A stretch of DNA of 64,000 nucleotides from Bacteroidales bacterium (lineage in GTDB: Bacteria; Bacteroidota; Bacteroidia; Bacteroidales; Bacteroidaceae), in contig SUXN01000004.1 of assembly GCA_015060965.1 (NCBI GenBank), positions 14,281-78,280 of the forward strand. The letters run 5' to 3'. Under the pieces are notes generated by a model. It was not told the DNA's origin. It did no database searches and was given only the letters and a program-made list of their open reading frames with translations. Shown piece after piece: positions 26,344 through 35,657 of this stretch (within the stretch, counting starts at the first letter, position 1; each line of letters starts with the position of its first letter). Position numbers and translations under genes: made by a program.

Positions 26344-28590
26344 ATGGAAAAATTTGCCGAAGTCATATTGCCATTGCCTCTCCCGGGAAGCTACACCTAC
26401 AGCATCCCGAAGGAACTGGAGGATAGGGTTGTCACGGGATGCCGCGTATCGGTTCCCCTTGGCGACAAGAAAACGTATACCGCTTTGGTGATAGGAGTAC
26501 ACGGCAACAAGCCCGAGGGGTACAAGACAAAGGCAATCAAGGAACTGCTTGATGACGAGCCGGTGGTTACTGCGCACCAGCTGAAACTATGGGAATGGAT
26601 ATCGAAATATTATCTCTGTTCCATGGGAGACATATACAAGGCAGCCATTCCGCAAGGACTCAAGGGAGAGTTTAAGCCACGCACCGAGCAGAGAGTGCGC
26701 CTGACCCCGAAATGTCGCGATGAAAAGGGGGTAAATCTTCTTTTGCAGTCACTTTCAAGAGCCCCGCGACAAAGACGCCTGCTCGACACATACCTGCAAC
26801 TCGCCACGCCTTTTGCCGCGGACAGTAAAGAGGTATCGAAACACAGGCTCATAGAAACTGCAGATGTATCACCCAACATCTATCGCGAGTTACAGGACAA
26901 AGGCATCCTCGAGAGCTACACAGTGGAAATAGGCAGACTCAACCGCGAAGTCATACCCGTGACACCGCAGAACACCCTGAATCCTGCACAGGAGAAAGCG
27001 TTTGTAGAGATAAAAGAGGCTTTCTGCACAAAGAACGTGGCCCTGTTGCATGGTGTCACTTCGGCCGGAAAGACCGAAATATATATTCACCTTATAGCAG
27101 AAGCACTTGAACGTGGAGAGCAGGTGCTTTATATGTTGCCCGAGATTGCGCTTACAAAACAGATTGTCGAACGCCTCAGACGTGTATTCGGCAACAGGAT
27201 AGGCCTATACCACTCCAAGTTCTCCGATGCCGAGAGGGTGGAAATATGGAAAAAGCAGCTCAGCGACGAACCGTACGACATCATATTGGGCGTGCGCTCT
27301 TCGGTATTCCTGCCATTCAAGAATTTGGGGTTGGTGATTGTTGATGAGGAGCACGAGAACAGCTACAAGCAACAGGAGCCGGCACCACGCTACAACGCCC
27401 GCAACGCGGCTATTGTGCTTGCATCGCAGTTCAGCGCCAAAACCCTGCTGGGCACGGCTACACCTTCGGTCGAGAGCTACTACAACGCTGTGACCGGCAA
27501 ATATGCCCTTGTGAGCCTTACCACAAGACACCGCTCAATAAAGATGCCGCATATTGAGGTGGTGGATATGCAGGAGCACCAGCGCCGCAAGCTCGTTACA
27601 GGAGCCTTTTCCGACCCACTTGTAGAGGCTATGAGCGACGCGCTCAAGAACGGACAGCAGATAATACTGTTCCAGAACCGCCGCGGATATGCTCCGTTGA
27701 TGGAGTGCAAGACCTGCGGTTGGGTACCCAAATGCAAGCACTGCGACGTGAGCCTGACCCTGCACAAGAGCGCGGGCAAACTCACCTGCCACTACTGCGG
27801 CTATACAATCCCGGCCCCCGTACACTGTCCCAACTGCGAAGAGAGAAACTTCATAAACCTTGGTTACGGCACAGAGAAGATTGAAGATGACCTGCACAAC
27901 CTCTTTCCCGAAGCGCGTATCGAGCGTATGGACCTTGATACCACCCGAACAAGGAACGCATACGAGAAAATCATATCGGACTTCCAGCAGGGCAAGACCG
28001 ATATCCTCATCGGCACACAGATGGTCTCAAAAGGACTTGATTTTGACAACGTGGCCGTTGTAGGCATCATTAACGCCGATACCCTAATGAACTACCCCGA
28101 CTTCCGCGCAACGGAACGTGCCTTCCAGCTGATGGCACAGGTTGCCGGACGTGCAGGTCGCAAGAGCGGACAAGGCAAGGTCTTTCTGCAGACAAAGATG
28201 ACCGATGCTCCGGTAATTCCCATGATTGTGGGCAACGACTACGCTGCATTCTATGACCAGCAGATTGGCGAACGTATGCTTTTCCATTATCCTCCTTTTT
28301 ACCGGTTGGTTTACATATATATGAAGCACCGCGACGTGCAGGTCCTTGAAGAGTTCTCCACAATCATCGGCAGGCGTATGCGCGAGATATTCGATGACCG
28401 CATACTGGGCCCTGACTTGCCACCGGTAGCAAGGATAAAACAACAGTACATACGCCGCATTGTGCTCAAGGTCGAGAGCAGCCTCTCGCAATACAAGATA
28501 AACGAAGTATTGCACAATCTGCAGCTTGCCTATTGTGGAGAGCCACGATACCGTGCCGTAACGATGTATTACGACATTGACCCGATGTAA
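26344..28590 (+). CDS. priA: Primosomal protein N' (replication restart helicase PriA)
   Basis: Superfamily 2 helicase that reloads the replisome at stalled forks. The N-terminal fork-binding domain starts MEKFAEVILPLPLPGSYTYS. The Walker A is GVTSAGKTEIY, and the Walker B reads IVDEEHENSYKQ. The zinc-binding Cys-rich insert has eight Cys between about residues 455 and 500 (CKTCGWVPKCKHC ... CHYCG ... CPNC). At 748 aa it is a complete protein. It starts divergently from the lipoprotein cluster; no convincing promoter match was found directly upstream. Confidence 0.96.
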   Translation: MEKFAEVILPLPLPGSYTYSIPKELEDRVVTGCRVSVPLGDKKTYTALVIGVHGNKPEGYKTKAIKELLDDEPVVTAHQLKLWEWISKYYLCSMGDIYKAAIPQGLKGEFKPRTEQRVRLTPKCRDEKGVNLLLQSLSRAPRQRRLLDTYLQLATPFAADSKEVSKHRLIETADVSPNIYRELQDKGILESYTVEIGRLNREVIPVTPQNTLNPAQEKAFVEIKEAFCTKNVALLHGVTSAGKTEIYIHLIAEALERGEQVLYMLPEIALTKQIVERLRRVFGNRIGLYHSKFSDAERVEIWKKQLSDEPYDIILGVRSSVFLPFKNLGLVIVDEEHENSYKQQEPAPRYNARNAAIVLASQFSAKTLLGTATPSVESYYNAVTGKYALVSLTTRHRSIKMPHIEVVDMQEHQRRKLVTGAFSDPLVEAMSDALKNGQQIILFQNRRGYAPLMECKTCGWVPKCKHCDVSLTLHKSAGKLTCHYCGYTIPAPVHCPNCEERNFINLGYGTEKIEDDLHNLFPEARIERMDLDTTRTRNAYEKIISDFQQGKTDILIGTQMVSKGLDFDNVAVVGIINADTLMNYPDFRATERAFQLMAQVAGRAGRKSGQGKVFLQTKMTDAPVIPMIVGNDYAAFYDQQIGERMLFHYPPFYRLVYIYMKHRDVQVLEEFSTIIGRRMREIFDDRILGPDLPPVARIKQQYIRRIVLKVESSLSQYKINEVLHNLQLAYCGEPRYRAVTMYYDIDPM

Positions 28591-28632
28591 ACAAATCCAT
28601 TGGAACTGTTTTTTGTTTTTTGACACTAATAT

Positions 28633-28664
28633 TTTGTCCATGTCCTATATATTAGGTAAATTTG
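28633..28664 (+). promoter_or_regulatory. Strong Bacteroidota promoter upstream of the DUF2723 gene
   Basis: TTTG at 28633-28636, a 20-base spacer, and TAAATTTG at 28657-28664, a full match to the TTTG / TAnnTTTG consensus. The start codon is at 28724, leaving a leader of roughly 50 nt. Confidence 0.78.
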
Positions 28665-28723
28665 CGCGTTTTTAGGGGTTCTATGCAACCGCGCGACAGA
28701 GAAAAACAAAATATTATATCATA

Positions 28724-31700
28724 ATGAAACAATTCAAATTATTGAACAACACGCTCGGATGGCTCACGTTCATCATTGCAGCATTCACATACTGCATCAC
28801 CGTTGAGCCTACCGCGAGTTTCTGGGACTGCCCGGAGTTTATCCTTTCAGGAAACAAATTGGAGGTAGGACACCCACCCGGTGCACCGTTCTTCATGCTC
28901 ACAGCAAACTTCTTCTCATTGTTTGCCGAGCCCGACACGGTTGCATATATGGTCAACATCATGTCGGCCATACTCAGTGCCGGCGGAATACTGTTCCTTT
29001 TCTGGAGCATCACCCACCTTGTACGTAAGCTCGTTGTGGGCAACAGCCAGGAGATGAGCAAGGCACAGATGGTTACAATCCTGGCATCGGGACTTGTCGG
29101 TGCGCTTGCATACACATGGAGCGACACCTATTGGTTCAGTGCCGTAGAGGGAGAGGTATACGGATACTCTTCTCTGTTCACCGCAGTGGTGTTCTGGCTT
29201 ATCCTCAAATGGGAGGACAATGCAGACTCACCGCACAGTGACCGCTGGCTCATTCTCATCGCTTATCTTGTGGGCCTTTCTATCGGCGTCCACCTCCTGA
29301 ACCTTCTCTGTATTCCGGCTATCGTGCTGGTAATGTACTACAAGAAGTTCCCCGACAAGAGCAACAAATATACACTGTTGGCGCTGATTATTTCAGCCGC
29401 TTTGGTTGCTGTCGTGCTCTACGGCGTGGTGCCTGGTGTCGTAAAGGTAGGCGGCTGGTTCGAGCTGCTGTTCGTGAACGTACTCGGCATGACGTTCAAT
29501 ACTGGTCTTTATGTCTACCTTATAGTACTCTTCGGTGTACTCGCTGCCGGAATATACTATACAGAGAAGTTCGGTGAACAGACCGACAAGACACAGAAGA
29601 TTGTCACAATGCTGTTCATTGCCACCGTTGCACTATTAGGTATTCCGTTCTACGGACACAACGTGCTGATGAGCATTGTCATCGGTGCCGTGGTCATTGC
29701 ATTGCTCTATTACGCAGCAAGACTCAAGGACAATACGAGGAAATTCTTTGTCAGTTTCAGGGCCTTCAACACAGCGTTCCTGTGTATGCTGTTCATCATG
29801 ATTGGCTACTCATCGTATGCACTCATCGTGATACGTTCCGCAGCCAACACACCAATGGACCAGAACTCTCCCGAGGACATCTTTACCCTGGGTACATATC
29901 TTAACCGCGAACAGTACGGTACACGTCCGCTCTTCTACGGACAGAGCTACAGTTCAGAGGTTCTCCGCGACAAGGACGGCAAACCCGTAGAAGTTGCTAC
30001 CAGCCCCGTTTACATACGTAAAGACGGCAAATATGAGATTTCGGAGTACAACACTGATTATCAGTTCGCACAGAACATGCTGTTCCCGCGTATGTGGAGT
30101 TCACACCACAAGAACTATTATGAAAGCTGGACAGGACGCATAAAGAACACCGTTCCGTCACAAGATGGCCGTGGCAGGGTCACAATGCCCACACAACTCA
30201 ACAACCTGACATTCTTCATCAACTACCAGGTGAACCACATGTACTGGAGATACTTCATGTGGAACTTCGTAGGACGCCAGAATGATGTCCAGAGTCACGG
30301 CGAGGCCGAGCACGGAAACTGGATTACAGGTATCAAGTTCCTTGACGAGATACGTCTTGGCGACCTTGACAAGCTACCCGAAGCACTTACGGAGAACAAG
30401 GGCCGCAACGTATTCTTTGCACTGCCGCTGTTCCTTGGAATTCTGGGTATCGCATGGCAGCTGAAGAAAGGCAAGGAGGGCAAGAGACAGTGCTTCATCG
30501 TGGGTATGCTGTTCTTCATGACAGGTCTTGCCATCGTGCTCTACCTGAACCAGACACCTATGCAGCCACGCGAACGTGACTATGCATACGCCGGTTCATT
30601 CTATGCCTTTGCCATCTGGATTGGCATGGGCGTGGCTGCAATAATACACTTTATTCAGCAGCGTATGAAGAAAGAGAGCCTGCCGCTCAACATCGCCGTA
30701 TCGGTAGTGTGTCTTCTCGTTCCCGTGCAGATGGTATCACAGACCTGGGACGACCATGACCGCAGAGGACGTTATGCTTGCCGCGACTTCGGCCAGAACT
30801 ACCTGAATTCGCTGCCCGACAACAGCTATCCGATAATCTTTACCTGCGGTGACAATGACACCTTCCCGTTGTGGTACAATCAGGAGGTTGAGGGTGTGCG
30901 TACCGATACACGTGTATGCAACCTCTCATACATACAGGCCGACTGGTACATTGACCAGATGAGGCGCCCCGCATACGAGTCACCTTCACTGCCGATATCA
31001 TGGGAACGTGACGATTACATTGGAAATACAAACCAGGTAATCTACATCATCCCAGAGGTAGGAACAAAGCATATCAAGGACTTCCTTGCAAAGCACCCCG
31101 AGAAGGCGGAACTTATAGGCAATGTCCACGATGTAAAGAACATAACCAAGTACTGGATTGCCGGAGCAAACGACAAAGAGAAGTCACCGGAGCGCAAGGT
31201 TGTAGAGGAGATTATCGAGTACATCAAGCCTAAGATGATCAAGGATGGTGAGCGCCTGATAAGCCAGGGCCGCAGCGACTTCAACAACCCCAACCTCTCT
31301 GACGAGGGTATGGAACTTGCAGAGTACAGGGTAATGTACGGCGACCTTATTGTAAGAATTGCCCGAGATCTGACCCCTTCATCAGCAGTACTGCCTACCG
31401 GCAAGTTACAGATACCTATTGATGCCGAGGCTGTAAAGCGTTCCGGAATGAAGATCCCGAAGATCTATTCTCAGGGCATCGGAATGCCTGAATTTATGGA
31501 GATTGACATGTCAGGCGTAAATGCAGTATACCGCCACGAGATGCTTATCTTCGATATGCTTGCAAACGCCAACTGGGAGCGTCCCATCTATGTGGCTATC
31601 ACCGTGGGCACCGACAACTATCCCGAGGTACTTCAGGACTACTTTGTACTTGAGGGTCTATCATACAGAATCACACCTTTCAACTGGACCAGCATCTGCC

Positions 31701-32383
31701 GCGCATCCAACGAGATTGGCCTGTACGACTCACCTGTAGACACCGAGAAGTTCTATGACAACGTCGTCAGCCGTTTCAAGTGGGGTGGTGTGAAGGAGAA
31801 CAAGGATTATTATGCCGACGAGACAATCCGCCGTATGATAACCACTCACCGCACACAGATAGCTACACTGGCACAAAATATGCACAACGACATAATCGTT
31901 GCCGGAGATACCCCCGAGGAGCAGCAGAAGAAGAAAGAGATAACCGAGAAGATAATAACACTGCTCGAGAAATGGTATGCAGAGTTCCCCGGTGGGATTG
32001 TCGTATATGACACAATGCGTGACGGCACTGTTGAGGTTGCCAAGATATACAAGATGCTGCTTGAGGAACAGAAGGAACTGGAAGGTACAAGTTACTTCTT
32101 AGGCAACGACACACTCGACCTTCTCCAGCAGCGCAGTGTTGAGCTTGCCGCAGCTGTCATCAAGAACGAGTACGAGTATCTCAAGTGGAACAGTTCACGC
32201 AAGCCAAGGGAGAGAAGCAAGCAGATTGAAGATCATCGTATGAAGATTCTGATGGACGGTGTACATGTAATGCTCTCCGATACAGAAGAAGAGGTGGCAA
32301 GAGGCTATTTCGACAAATATGTGGGTTACTCTCTTGAGGAGGTATATAACGAGCTTATAAAACACGAGAGCAGAAAACAATAA
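28724..32383 (+). CDS. DUF2723-family membrane glycosyltransferase (GT-C fold, O-mannosyltransferase-like)
   Basis: 1219-aa protein. The first half is a polytopic membrane domain of about 12 helices. DUF2723 begins at once, with EPTASFWDCPEFI carrying the acidic residues Asp35 and Glu38 and then GHPPGAPFFML, which resembles the first external loop of GT-C mannosyltransferases. The remaining roughly 500 residues are soluble and probably periplasmic. Members are proposed to transfer sugars from lipid carriers to exported proteins, consistent with the O-glycosylation known in Bacteroides, but this is not proven here. A good promoter precedes it, and the deacetylase gene follows after 9 nt. Confidence 0.87.
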   Translation: MKQFKLLNNTLGWLTFIIAAFTYCITVEPTASFWDCPEFILSGNKLEVGHPPGAPFFMLTANFFSLFAEPDTVAYMVNIMSAILSAGGILFLFWSITHLVRKLVVGNSQEMSKAQMVTILASGLVGALAYTWSDTYWFSAVEGEVYGYSSLFTAVVFWLILKWEDNADSPHSDRWLILIAYLVGLSIGVHLLNLLCIPAIVLVMYYKKFPDKSNKYTLLALIISAALVAVVLYGVVPGVVKVGGWFELLFVNVLGMTFNTGLYVYLIVLFGVLAAGIYYTEKFGEQTDKTQKIVTMLFIATVALLGIPFYGHNVLMSIVIGAVVIALLYYAARLKDNTRKFFVSFRAFNTAFLCMLFIMIGYSSYALIVIRSAANTPMDQNSPEDIFTLGTYLNREQYGTRPLFYGQSYSSEVLRDKDGKPVEVATSPVYIRKDGKYEISEYNTDYQFAQNMLFPRMWSSHHKNYYESWTGRIKNTVPSQDGRGRVTMPTQLNNLTFFINYQVNHMYWRYFMWNFVGRQNDVQSHGEAEHGNWITGIKFLDEIRLGDLDKLPEALTENKGRNVFFALPLFLGILGIAWQLKKGKEGKRQCFIVGMLFFMTGLAIVLYLNQTPMQPRERDYAYAGSFYAFAIWIGMGVAAIIHFIQQRMKKESLPLNIAVSVVCLLVPVQMVSQTWDDHDRRGRYACRDFGQNYLNSLPDNSYPIIFTCGDNDTFPLWYNQEVEGVRTDTRVCNLSYIQADWYIDQMRRPAYESPSLPISWERDDYIGNTNQVIYIIPEVGTKHIKDFLAKHPEKAELIGNVHDVKNITKYWIAGANDKEKSPERKVVEEIIEYIKPKMIKDGERLISQGRSDFNNPNLSDEGMELAEYRVMYGDLIVRIARDLTPSSAVLPTGKLQIPIDAEAVKRSGMKIPKIYSQGIGMPEFMEIDMSGVNAVYRHEMLIFDMLANANWERPIYVAITVGTDNYPEVLQDYFVLEGLSYRITPFNWTSICRASNEIGLYDSPVDTEKFYDNVVSRFKWGGVKENKDYYADETIRRMITTHRTQIATLAQNMHNDIIVAGDTPEEQQKKKEITEKIITLLEKWYAEFPGGIVVYDTMRDGTVEVAKIYKMLLEEQKELEGTSYFLGNDTLDLLQQRSVELAAAVIKNEYEYLKWNSSRKPRERSKQIEDHRMKILMDGVHVMLSDTEEEVARGYFDKYVGYSLEEVYNELIKHESRKQ

Positions 32384-32392
32384 GGAGGCGAT

Positions 32393-33004
32393 ATGTTTAT
32401 AGAACAGGTACCCGACTTTTTCCGCAACCTCTACCCAAAGGCGTTGTGGCGTATGAACCCCGACGAGAGGGCCATTTACCTGACCTTCGACGACGGGCCC
32501 ATACCCGTGATAACACCTTGGGTGGTGGACCTGCTGGGACGTTACGGCATTAAGGCAACGTTCTTTATGGTAGGTGACAACGTGCACAAGTTCCCGCAGG
32601 AATTCATGCAGGTTGTGGAGAGCGGACACCGGGTGGGCAACCACACCTACAACCACCTCAAAGGGCTCTTCTCAAGAACAAAGGATTATGTAGAGAACGT
32701 TGACCAGGCCGATGCCTTCATACACAGCAACCTGTTCCGTCCACCGCACGGGATACTGCGTCGCAGGCAGTATGAAGAGCTGAGCAAACGCTACCAGTTT
32801 GTGATGTGGGACCTTGTGACACGCGACTACAGTTTCCGCCTCTACGGTGAGGACGTGCTCGCCAATGTAAAGAGGTACACACGCAACGGCTCTATCGTCA
32901 CCTTCCATGACTCGATGCGTTCGGAGACCAATCTCAGGTATGCCCTGCCCCGCGCCATTGACTGGTGGCTCAAGGAGGGTTACACCTTTAAAGTCTTTGA
33001 GTGA
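32393..33004 (+). CDS. Polysaccharide deacetylase (NodB domain)
   Basis: 203-aa CE4-type deacetylase. All five motif regions are present: TFDDGP (motif 1), HRVGNHTYNH (metal-binding HxxxH), FRPPHG, a WDLVTRDYS segment and VTFHDS. It should remove N-acetyl groups from a glycan. No signal peptide or membrane helix is visible, which is common for small Bacteroidota members but leaves its location unclear. It starts 9 nt after the DUF2723 gene and its stop overlaps the queG ATG by one base, so the three genes are probably cotranscribed. Confidence 0.9.
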   Translation: MFIEQVPDFFRNLYPKALWRMNPDERAIYLTFDDGPIPVITPWVVDLLGRYGIKATFFMVGDNVHKFPQEFMQVVESGHRVGNHTYNHLKGLFSRTKDYVENVDQADAFIHSNLFRPPHGILRRRQYEELSKRYQFVMWDLVTRDYSFRLYGEDVLANVKRYTRNGSIVTFHDSMRSETNLRYALPRAIDWWLKEGYTFKVFE

Positions 33005-33924
33005 TGACAAAGAGCGAACTCACACAATATATCAAAGCCGAGGCACTACGTCTCGGCTTTGACGTATGTGGCATTGCAAAGGCAGAGGCAGTGGAGAGTT
33101 CAACTGCCGGGTCCTGTGACCTTTGGGTAAAAGATGGATACAACGGCACAATGGGATATCTCGAACGTAACTGCGATAAACGTTACAACCCCACATTGCT
33201 TGTTGAGGGATGCAGAAGCATCATCGTCGTTGCCTTGAACTATGCCCCGTCACAGGCAATTGAGGGCATTTCACACTATGCACAAGGAGAAGACTACCAT
33301 AAAGCAGTGAAGGAGAGATTATTCTTGCTGCTGAAAAGCATAAACGGGAAAGTGCCATGCAACGGACGTCCGTTCTGCGACTCCGCCCCCGTACTTGAGC
33401 GCTATTGGGCAGTACAGGCAGGATTGGGGTGGATAGGGCGCAACCATCAGCTTATTATACCACAAAAAGGCTCATATTTCTTCTTGGGCGAATTGCTTAT
33501 AGATGCAGAACTTGATTATGACAGACCATTTGAGCAGAACCATTGCGGAGAGTGCAGACGTTGCATTGAAAACTGCCCGACAGGTGCATTGGATGAGCAT
33601 TGCTTTGATGCACGCAAGTGTCTGTCGTACCTGACAATAGAACATCGTGGTGAATTGCCCGAAAACATCGGTGAAAAGATGGGAAATTGCTTCTACGGAT
33701 GCGACCGTTGCCAGATAGCTTGCCCACACAACAGATTCGCGAAGCCGAACAGCACACCGGAACTGCAACCCAAGCCCGAACTGCTGATGATGACAACCGA
33801 GCGCTGGCGTTCACTCACCAAAGAGGAATACGACAGGCTATTCAAGAAAAGCGCTGTAGAACGCTGTGGATATGAACAACTCATGCGCAACATCAAAGAA
33901 TGCAAGAAAAATTTTAAGAAGTAG
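33004..33924 (+). CDS. queG: Epoxyqueuosine reductase QueG
   Basis: Last step of queuosine formation in tRNA: cobalamin-dependent reduction of epoxyqueuosine. The catalytic segment CDSAPVLERYWAVQAGLGW and two 4Fe-4S motifs (CGECRRCIENCP and CFYGCDRCQIACP) are intact. It is 306 aa from the ATG at 33004; a GTG at 33001 would add one Met. The short C-terminus lacks the HEAT-like domain of longer QueG proteins, a common variant. It is followed by a dispersed repeat. Confidence 0.95.
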   Translation: MTKSELTQYIKAEALRLGFDVCGIAKAEAVESSTAGSCDLWVKDGYNGTMGYLERNCDKRYNPTLLVEGCRSIIVVALNYAPSQAIEGISHYAQGEDYHKAVKERLFLLLKSINGKVPCNGRPFCDSAPVLERYWAVQAGLGWIGRNHQLIIPQKGSYFFLGELLIDAELDYDRPFEQNHCGECRRCIENCPTGALDEHCFDARKCLSYLTIEHRGELPENIGEKMGNCFYGCDRCQIACPHNRFAKPNSTPELQPKPELLMMTTERWRSLTKEEYDRLFKKSAVERCGYEQLMRNIKECKKNFKK

Positions 33925-33931
33925 ACGAAAA

Positions 33932-34030
33932 GATGGAGTTCAAGGCTTGCGCAGCCTTAAAAACCGGAGTTTACTGAGGATAAATGAGGATTTTTGAGGC
34001 CAGCATAACGCAGAAATCCGCTTTTTAGTC
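33932..34030. repeat. Dispersed repeat, family D/E, short copy
   Basis: About 100 bp in the gap between convergent queG and dacB. It contains AGGCTTGCGCAGCCT followed by an A-run, then TTTACTGAGGATAAATGAG and ends in a TTTTTAGTC motif. The same blocks, in the same order, occur at 53413-53585 with an extra 80-90 bp inserted. Inverted A/T-rich edges suggest a non-autonomous element or structured intergenic RNA. Confidence 0.7.
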
Positions 34031-34037
34031 GTTTATT

Positions 34038-35402
34038 TCACCTGCATATTGCCTCTAACACCCTATCCTGCCATTTACGCACTGTCGAAGCCTTCTGCAA
34101 ACCACCGTTGAGCATGACAAAGGCATATAGATGTCCGTCGGCAGCCTGGGCATAGCCTGCAAGGGTACAGACACCTTTTACCGTTCCTGTCTTTGCACGT
34201 ACCTTCTTATATGCAGCCGTTCCTTTCGTACGGTTCTGCATGGTACCCGAGATACCCGACTGCGGCAGATGAGAATAGAAAACATCAAATAGAGCACTGT
34301 TTTTGTGGGCATATCTCAACGCACGCAAGATGATATCGGCCGTCAGATAATCATAGACCGAAAGCCCCGAGCCGTCGGCAACGGAAAAATCCCCTGTCAC
34401 TCCAAGATTATCCTTTACAAAGGAAGTTACCACATCACATCCCTGCGACATTGAGACAGGAGAGATATTCTCCTGGGCGGCAAGGTGATATAGGAGCGCC
34501 TCGGCACAGAGATTATCGCTCTCCATAAGAGCCTCATCGACCACTGCAACAACAGGACGGTTGTTGACAAAGAGCAGCTCCGCGTCGCATGGGACGGGCC
34601 CGAATGCGACATTATTCACCGTCACTCCACGCAGGGCAAGCTTCTCAAGCAGCACAGCGATGAAGAAATCGGCCGACTTGTACATATTAAGACTCTCCTT
34701 GTAGCGTTTGGTGCAGTTGCCTCTGATGCGTATTGTGTTGCTGTCCTCGAGCCAGTCGCGCAGCACCGTCAGTTTCCCTGCCGACGGATCATTGCTCACA
34801 GCCTCGTTCACGACAGTGTAGAAGGCCGACTCGGGGGTTACCTTATATGCAGGGGGCTCACCCTTTGCACCGGGCCACACCACAACCTCCACCTCGCCGC
34901 GGCAGAGCATCAGCGGTGACAGATAAGGCTGATAGCCATAAGGATTATCGTCCCACAGCCAACCATTGCCCCAATAGAGCGAATCGCTGAATGAGCAATC
35001 GGCAAAGAGAGTATCAATGACCATACCCTGCTCTACCCTGTTTGCCATACGCATTGCATCGGTGTCACTGAAAAGGGGGTCCATACGCCCCTTTACAAAA
35101 AGGTTGCAGACAGAGTCATTACGTTTTTCAAAAAGTTCAGTATCAAAGGTATACTCACTGCCCAAGCGGTCAAGAGCCACAACAGAGGTCAGCACTTTCT
35201 GCACCGATGCCGGACGCACCAGTTTCTGCGCACGGTGACTGTAAAGGAGAGTGTCGGCCGTGAGGTCATACACCATAAGCGACACGTCACCCGTATCAAA
35301 AAGTTTGTCGGCAAGCAGTGCGTCAAGCGACTTGTCAAGAGGCTGTTGGGCACGCGCTGCCAACATCAGCGGAAAAAGCAATAGCAGTATTATGGTTCTC
35401 AT
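34038..35402 (-). CDS. dacB: D-alanyl-D-alanine carboxypeptidase/endopeptidase, PBP4 type (S13)
   Basis: Periplasmic peptidoglycan hydrolase trimming stem peptides and cross-links. A signal peptide (MRTIILLLLFPLMLAARAQQ) precedes the three active-site motifs: S66-V-Q-K69, SDN (in MESDNLCAEAL) and KTG (AKTGTVKG). The protein is 454 aa, as usual for PBP4. The start at 35402 gives the signal; the frame is open 37 codons upstream. It stands alone on the minus strand and diverges from nadB across 255 bp containing a TGTCATTC-type repeat fragment (35568-35597). Confidence 0.93.
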   Translation of the reverse strand: MRTIILLLLFPLMLAARAQQPLDKSLDALLADKLFDTGDVSLMVYDLTADTLLYSHRAQKLVRPASVQKVLTSVVALDRLGSEYTFDTELFEKRNDSVCNLFVKGRMDPLFSDTDAMRMANRVEQGMVIDTLFADCSFSDSLYWGNGWLWDDNPYGYQPYLSPLMLCRGEVEVVVWPGAKGEPPAYKVTPESAFYTVVNEAVSNDPSAGKLTVLRDWLEDSNTIRIRGNCTKRYKESLNMYKSADFFIAVLLEKLALRGVTVNNVAFGPVPCDAELLFVNNRPVVAVVDEALMESDNLCAEALLYHLAAQENISPVSMSQGCDVVTSFVKDNLGVTGDFSVADGSGLSVYDYLTADIILRALRYAHKNSALFDVFYSHLPQSGISGTMQNRTKGTAAYKKVRAKTGTVKGVCTLAGYAQAADGHLYAFVMLNGGLQKASTVRKWQDRVLEAICR

Positions 35403-35657
35403 CAGTGTCTTTATTTTTTGTAAAACTACAGATATTTTGCGAAATATCGGCGTTGGAGAGTGTGATATTATATTTTTTTGTAATTTTACCGCCAAAGAAA
35501 AGGGCGACCGCATTGAGCCTGATAACCGTCAAATAAAGTGTAAACATAACCTGCACCACGCTCCTGTCATTCTGAGTACAACGAAGAATCTCGTATAGTG
35601 CAATTGTCATTACACTTCATTAAGACCCAACCTCGCCCAAGAAAATATATTAGTCAC

